A stretch of 31,140 nucleotides of DNA, from contig DBCX01000060.1 in assembly GCA_002293275.1 (NCBI GenBank), positions 5,853 to 36,992 of the forward strand. The letters are read 5' to 3'. The stretch's first letter is position 1; every line of letters begins with the position of its first letter. The stretch comes from Cyanobacteria bacterium UBA947 (lineage in GTDB: Bacteria > Cyanobacteriota > Vampirovibrionia > Gastranaerophilales > Gastranaerophilaceae). This document shows, one piece after another, positions 28,922 to 31,140 of the stretch. The notes under the pieces were generated by a model. That model was not told the DNA's origin. It worked only from the letters and a program-made list of their open reading frames with translations, and did not search any database. The translations under genes were made by a program, and so were the position numbers.

Positions 28922-29036
28922 TATTTACGATGGCAAATGTTACGCCAAGCGCAAGCGAGCTCGCCAAAAACCAGGCGTGCATAATCGGGTGTTGGTACTC
29001 CCAAATCTCTTTTATTGTATTGGCCGCGTATCTCAT
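28914..29036 (-). CDS. 40-residue putative membrane protein
   Basis: This short ORF begins ATG 29036 with a perfect AAGGAG 6 nt upstream and ends at TAA 28914-28916. It reads MRYAANTIKEIWEYQ, HPIMHAWFLASSL, ALGVTFAIVNMI. A charged/aromatic N-terminal half leads into a hydrophobic stretch of about 18-20 residues (AWFLASSLALGVTFAIVNMI) able to cross the membrane. I know no family. Its stop overlaps the -10 of the MalG-type permease gene, so the two could be one transcript with an internal promoter. A role as a small transporter partner is inference. Confidence 0.6.
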   Translation of the reverse strand: MRYAANTIKEIWEYQHPIMHAWFLASSLALGVTFAIVNMI

Positions 29037-29145
29037 GTTTTCTCCTTGAACATTTTTTTTGGGGCAGCTCTCTCGGCCCTAATACTATTTTCGTCAATTA
29101 TGGGTTTTAAACATCGCCTAATTGGTGTATTGTTTGGTAAATTTA

Positions 29146-29154
29146 TGTTACAAT
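29146..29154 (+). promoter_or_regulatory. Extended -10 (TGTTACAAT), leaderless-type promoter of U32 gene
   Basis: TG-T-TACAAT ends 6 nt before ATG 29161, and no Shine-Dalgarno is visible. Confidence 0.65.
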
Positions 29155-29160
29155 TGTTAA

Positions 29161-30351
29161 ATGGTTGAATTATTGCTGCCTGCGGGCAACCTGGAAAAAC
29201 TTGAATATGCGGTTAAGTATGGTGCAAACGCGGTTTATCTGGGTGTGGGTGATTTTAGCTTGCGCGCGCTGCGAAAGGGCGAGCTCATAACGCTTGAAAA
29301 CCTCGGCGGTGCCGTTGAAAAAGCCCACGAACTCGGCGCAAAGGCCTACCTGACGCTGAATATATTTGCGTTTAACAGCGATATCACGCAGCTTGAGGCC
29401 TGTATTGACAAATTTGCCGCCGCAAAGCCCGACGCCGTTATTTTAAGCGATTTTGGCGTGTATAATCTGGTCAAAAAATATATGCCGGGGACAAATATCC
29501 ACGTGAGTACGCAGACGAATACGCTGAATTATGAGAGCGTGAAGTTTTGGCGTGATTTGGGCGCAAAGAGGGTTATTCTGGCGCGAGAACTTGCGGTAAG
29601 TGATATGGCAAAAATTCGTCAGAAGGTGCCTAATGTTGAGCTGGAATGCTTTATCCACGGCGCGCAGTGCGTGTCGTTTTCGGGCAGGTGTCTGTTGAGC
29701 GACTATTTTAGCGGGGGTGAAAGAAAGGCCAACAGCGGAAACTGCTGCCAGCCGTGCCGTTGGAGCTATAAACTTGTTGAAGAAACGCGGCCGGGCGAGT
29801 ATTACGAGATTAATCAAGATGAGCGCGGCTCGCATATTCTTTGCCCGAAGGATTTGTGTCTGGTCAAACGGCTGCCGGAGCTCATTGATGCGGGGATTGA
29901 TTCGTTCAAGATTGAGGGGCGCACAAAAAGTTTGTACTACGTCAGCGCGGTGGCAAAAACGTACCGGCAGGTGCTTGACGGCAAATTAAGCGCAGATGAG
30001 GGGTTTGAGGAGCTTTTGAAAGTCGGCAACCGCGGGTACACCCAGGGTTTTGCGTTTGGCGCAGGCGGTGATTATAATTACGAGGTGTCAAAAGGGCTTG
30101 CGGGCGCGGATTTTTTGTTTGAAATCTGGCGGCAGGAAGGTGATTCTTACGAAGTCAAAATCAAAAACAAAATCCACACTGGCGATCAGGTGGAAATTAT
30201 CACGCCGGACGAGCAATTTAGCACGGTTGTTGTTGAAATCAAGGACAAAACCCAAAATAATTTGCCCCTTGGCAACACAAATGATGAGGTTTTTGTGAAG
30301 TTTTTGCGCGCGCCAAAGGATTACAAATACGCTTTAGGGAGGAGGGGGTAA
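29161..30351 (+). CDS. Peptidase U32 family protein (TrhP/RlhA-like)
   Basis: The 396-aa protein begins VELLLPAGNLEKLEYAVKYGANAVYLG and carries the U32 signature ELECFIHGAQCVSFSGRCLLS. Then come the cysteine-rich NSGNCCQPCRWSYKL and IDSFKIEGRTKSLYYV. The C-terminal about 80 residues form the beta-barrel-like domain (VKIKNKIHTGDQVEIITP). Although named peptidases, close relatives (TrhP, RlhA) are now known to hydroxylate tRNA or 23S rRNA. The four conserved Cys probably hold an iron-sulfur cluster. This length fits the single-copy TrhP-like group. The next gene (YqeG-type) follows by 45 bp and is probably cotranscribed. Confidence 0.92.
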   Translation: MVELLLPAGNLEKLEYAVKYGANAVYLGVGDFSLRALRKGELITLENLGGAVEKAHELGAKAYLTLNIFAFNSDITQLEACIDKFAAAKPDAVILSDFGVYNLVKKYMPGTNIHVSTQTNTLNYESVKFWRDLGAKRVILARELAVSDMAKIRQKVPNVELECFIHGAQCVSFSGRCLLSDYFSGGERKANSGNCCQPCRWSYKLVEETRPGEYYEINQDERGSHILCPKDLCLVKRLPELIDAGIDSFKIEGRTKSLYYVSAVAKTYRQVLDGKLSADEGFEELLKVGNRGYTQGFAFGAGGDYNYEVSKGLAGADFLFEIWRQEGDSYEVKIKNKIHTGDQVEIITPDEQFSTVVVEIKDKTQNNLPLGNTNDEVFVKFLRAPKDYKYALGRRG

Positions 30352-30396
30352 ATGTATGGGGTGTTGCCTGAAGTTTGGAAGGGTTAAGGTGAGAGG

Positions 30397-30876
30397 ATGT
30401 TTTTAAAGCCTGATTACAATTTAAAAAGTTTATACGATATTGACTTGAATGAGTTAAAATCGCTTGGGGTTGAGGCGATGTTGTTTGATTTGGACAGCAC
30501 GCTGATGGCGTCGCGCGCGGGCAAGTACAGTGATGAGGTTTTAGGTTGGCTTGAGGGCGTTCGGAAGGATTTTTTTGTGGGGGTTGTGTCTAACAATTCC
30601 AACCAAAATTATATGGACAAGGTGCGGTCGGTGTCGGATTTTCCGGTGCTATGCAGTGCCAAAAAGCCTGATATTGCGCGCGCGTTGGATTTTATGAAAG
30701 AGCACGGGCTGGTTTGTGAAAAGACGGTGCTGGTGGGGGATAGGCCGCTCAGCGATATTTTATGCGGCAAAAAGCTCGGTTGCAGGACGATTTTGGTTGA
30801 CAGCATAACAGCCGGCAGCGAGCATTGGATTGTGCGGTTTGCGCGCAAACTGGAACGGTTGACAATCAGAAAATAG
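30397..30876 (+). CDS. YqeG-family HAD IIIA-type phosphatase
   Basis: The 159-aa protein has HAD motifs: FDLDSTLMAS (motif I, nucleophile Asp), VVSNNSNQ (motif II), the Lys in AKKPDIARALDFM and VGDRPLSDILCGKKLG (motif III). The N-terminal KPDYNLKSLYDIDLNELKSLGVEAMLFDLD is typical of YqeG, seen in Firmicutes and cyanobacteria and related to the phosphatidylglycerophosphate phosphatase group, so it may dephosphorylate PGP in cardiolipin/PG synthesis. That activity is inferred from the family. A weak AAGG-rich site precedes ATG 30397. Confidence 0.9.
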   Translation: MFLKPDYNLKSLYDIDLNELKSLGVEAMLFDLDSTLMASRAGKYSDEVLGWLEGVRKDFFVGVVSNNSNQNYMDKVRSVSDFPVLCSAKKPDIARALDFMKEHGLVCEKTVLVGDRPLSDILCGKKLGCRTILVDSITAGSEHWIVRFARKLERLTIRK

Positions 30877-30881
30877 ATTAT

Positions 30882-31140
30882 ATGAGTATCAGTAAAAAAA
30901 ATCTGGATAAAATCAATCAGCTGTCGCCGCAAATGCAGGCGAAAGTGTTTGATTTATATAATTTATGCGCGGGCGAAAATTTGCATTTTGACATAGCTTG
31001 CGGCCGGAGAACTTATGCCGAGCAAAAAGAATTGTTCGATAAATACGCGCATATTTACGGCGTTGAAAAAACCGGAATCCCAGGAAACAGCGGGCATGAA
31101 ATAGGCGTTGCAATGGATATTACAATTGATAACAATTTAA
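30882..31140 (+). CDS. VanY/M15-type peptidase, N-terminal part (runs off window)
   Basis: The frame from ATG 30882 is open to the window edge. Its first 86 residues include LDKINQLSPQMQAKVFDLYNLCAG, then CGRRTYAEQKELFDKY and GIPGNSGHEIGVAMDI. These match the LAS-type (VanY/peptidase M15_4) fold: an R-T-x-x-E-Q phrase, then S-x-H-x-x-G-x-A-x-D with zinc-binding His and Asp. Such enzymes cut peptidoglycan stem peptides (D,D-carboxypeptidase or L-Ala-D-Glu endopeptidase), often in phage lysins as well. No signal peptide is present at the N-terminus. The second zinc His would lie beyond the window. Confidence 0.75.
   Translation, partial: MSISKKNLDKINQLSPQMQAKVFDLYNLCAGENLHFDIACGRRTYAEQKELFDKYAHIYGVEKTGIPGNSGHEIGVAMDITIDNNL

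Noticed and set aside
28907..29097. 64-codon minus-strand frame and 62-63-codon plus-strand frames around the 40-aa ORF
   Set aside because: They lack Shine-Dalgarno sites and coherent hydrophobic patterning; only the 40-codon frame has AAGGAG and a plausible membrane helix.
30352..30387. 11-codon ORF (MYGVLPEVWKG) between the U32 and YqeG-type genes, preceded by GGAGGAGGGGG
   Set aside because: It starts directly after the U32 stop and has a good Shine-Dalgarno, but is too short to support as a gene without conservation data; the purine run also encodes the U32 C-terminus.
1..31140. CRISPR arrays, insertion sequences, prophage, tRNA or rRNA genes
   Set aside because: No spaced direct repeats, transposase or integrase motifs, tRNA T-arm patterns or rRNA-like stretches were seen; the repeats found are short promoter-type elements.

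Overview
The window looks like chromosome from a Gram-negative, host-associated member of the non-photosynthetic cyanobacterial lineage (Vampirovibrionia/Melainabacteria, probably Gastranaerophilales). This is inference. It rests on lipid A synthesis (LpxB) together with SepF, YggT, a YqeG-type HAD protein and a U32 peptidase; on type IV pilus-type parts whose prepilin reads A|FTIAE; and on short 'SFxG/TFxG' motifs near the N-terminus of otherwise unrecognised proteins. No photosynthesis gene, rRNA, tRNA, CRISPR array, transposase or phage module is visible. Coding density is very high and no gene-free stretch exceeds 300 bases.

Layout. 1-3.5 kb: the C-terminal part of a sensor histidine kinase, a convergent short surface-protein-like ORF, then a single-domain response regulator overlapping a degenerate PilB/GspE-like ATPase. 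3.5-8.2 kb: a plus-strand run of rsmH, an ftsL-like gene, lpxB, a membrane protein of unknown role and a dGTPase. 8.3-9.1 kb: three small linked genes of unknown function, the first resembling the N-terminus of flagellar rod proteins. 9.1-11.9 kb: a minus-strand operon of a small exported protein, an exported TPR protein and a secreted GHL10-type glycoside hydrolase. 12-15.3 kb: an SPFH protein, yggS-sepF on the minus strand, and thiL. 15.4-19.3 kb: a glycine-rich protein, a tandem pair of exported helical paralogues ending in lipM, and a bactofilin-like solenoid protein. 19.4-21 kb: small TPR, duplicated-repeat and exported proteins around a lytic transglycosylase. 21-25.5 kb: a compact minus-strand housekeeping operon pyrH-frr-cdsA-rnc-rpe-mtnP-yggT. 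25.5-31.1 kb: a secreted GH13 enzyme, an SFRG-motif protein, a prepilin, an ABC sugar permease preceded by a 40-residue membrane ORF, a U32 peptidase, a YqeG-type phosphatase and the start of a VanY-like M15 peptidase.

Much of the content serves the envelope and division: lipid A, phospholipid, FtsL/SepF, murein turnover, secreted glycosidases and pilus parts. The rest is translation, RNA and cofactor housekeeping.

Two regulatory patterns stand out. First, many start codons have a -10 hexamer, often the extended TGnTAnnnT form, ending exactly 6-7 nt upstream. Transcription would then begin at or next to the start codon, giving leaderless mRNAs. In several cases this also decides the correct start. 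Second, a 36-bp element with identical internal spacing lies upstream of two unrelated genes (18539-19330 and 27069-27518) that share the N-terminal TFQG/SFRG motif.
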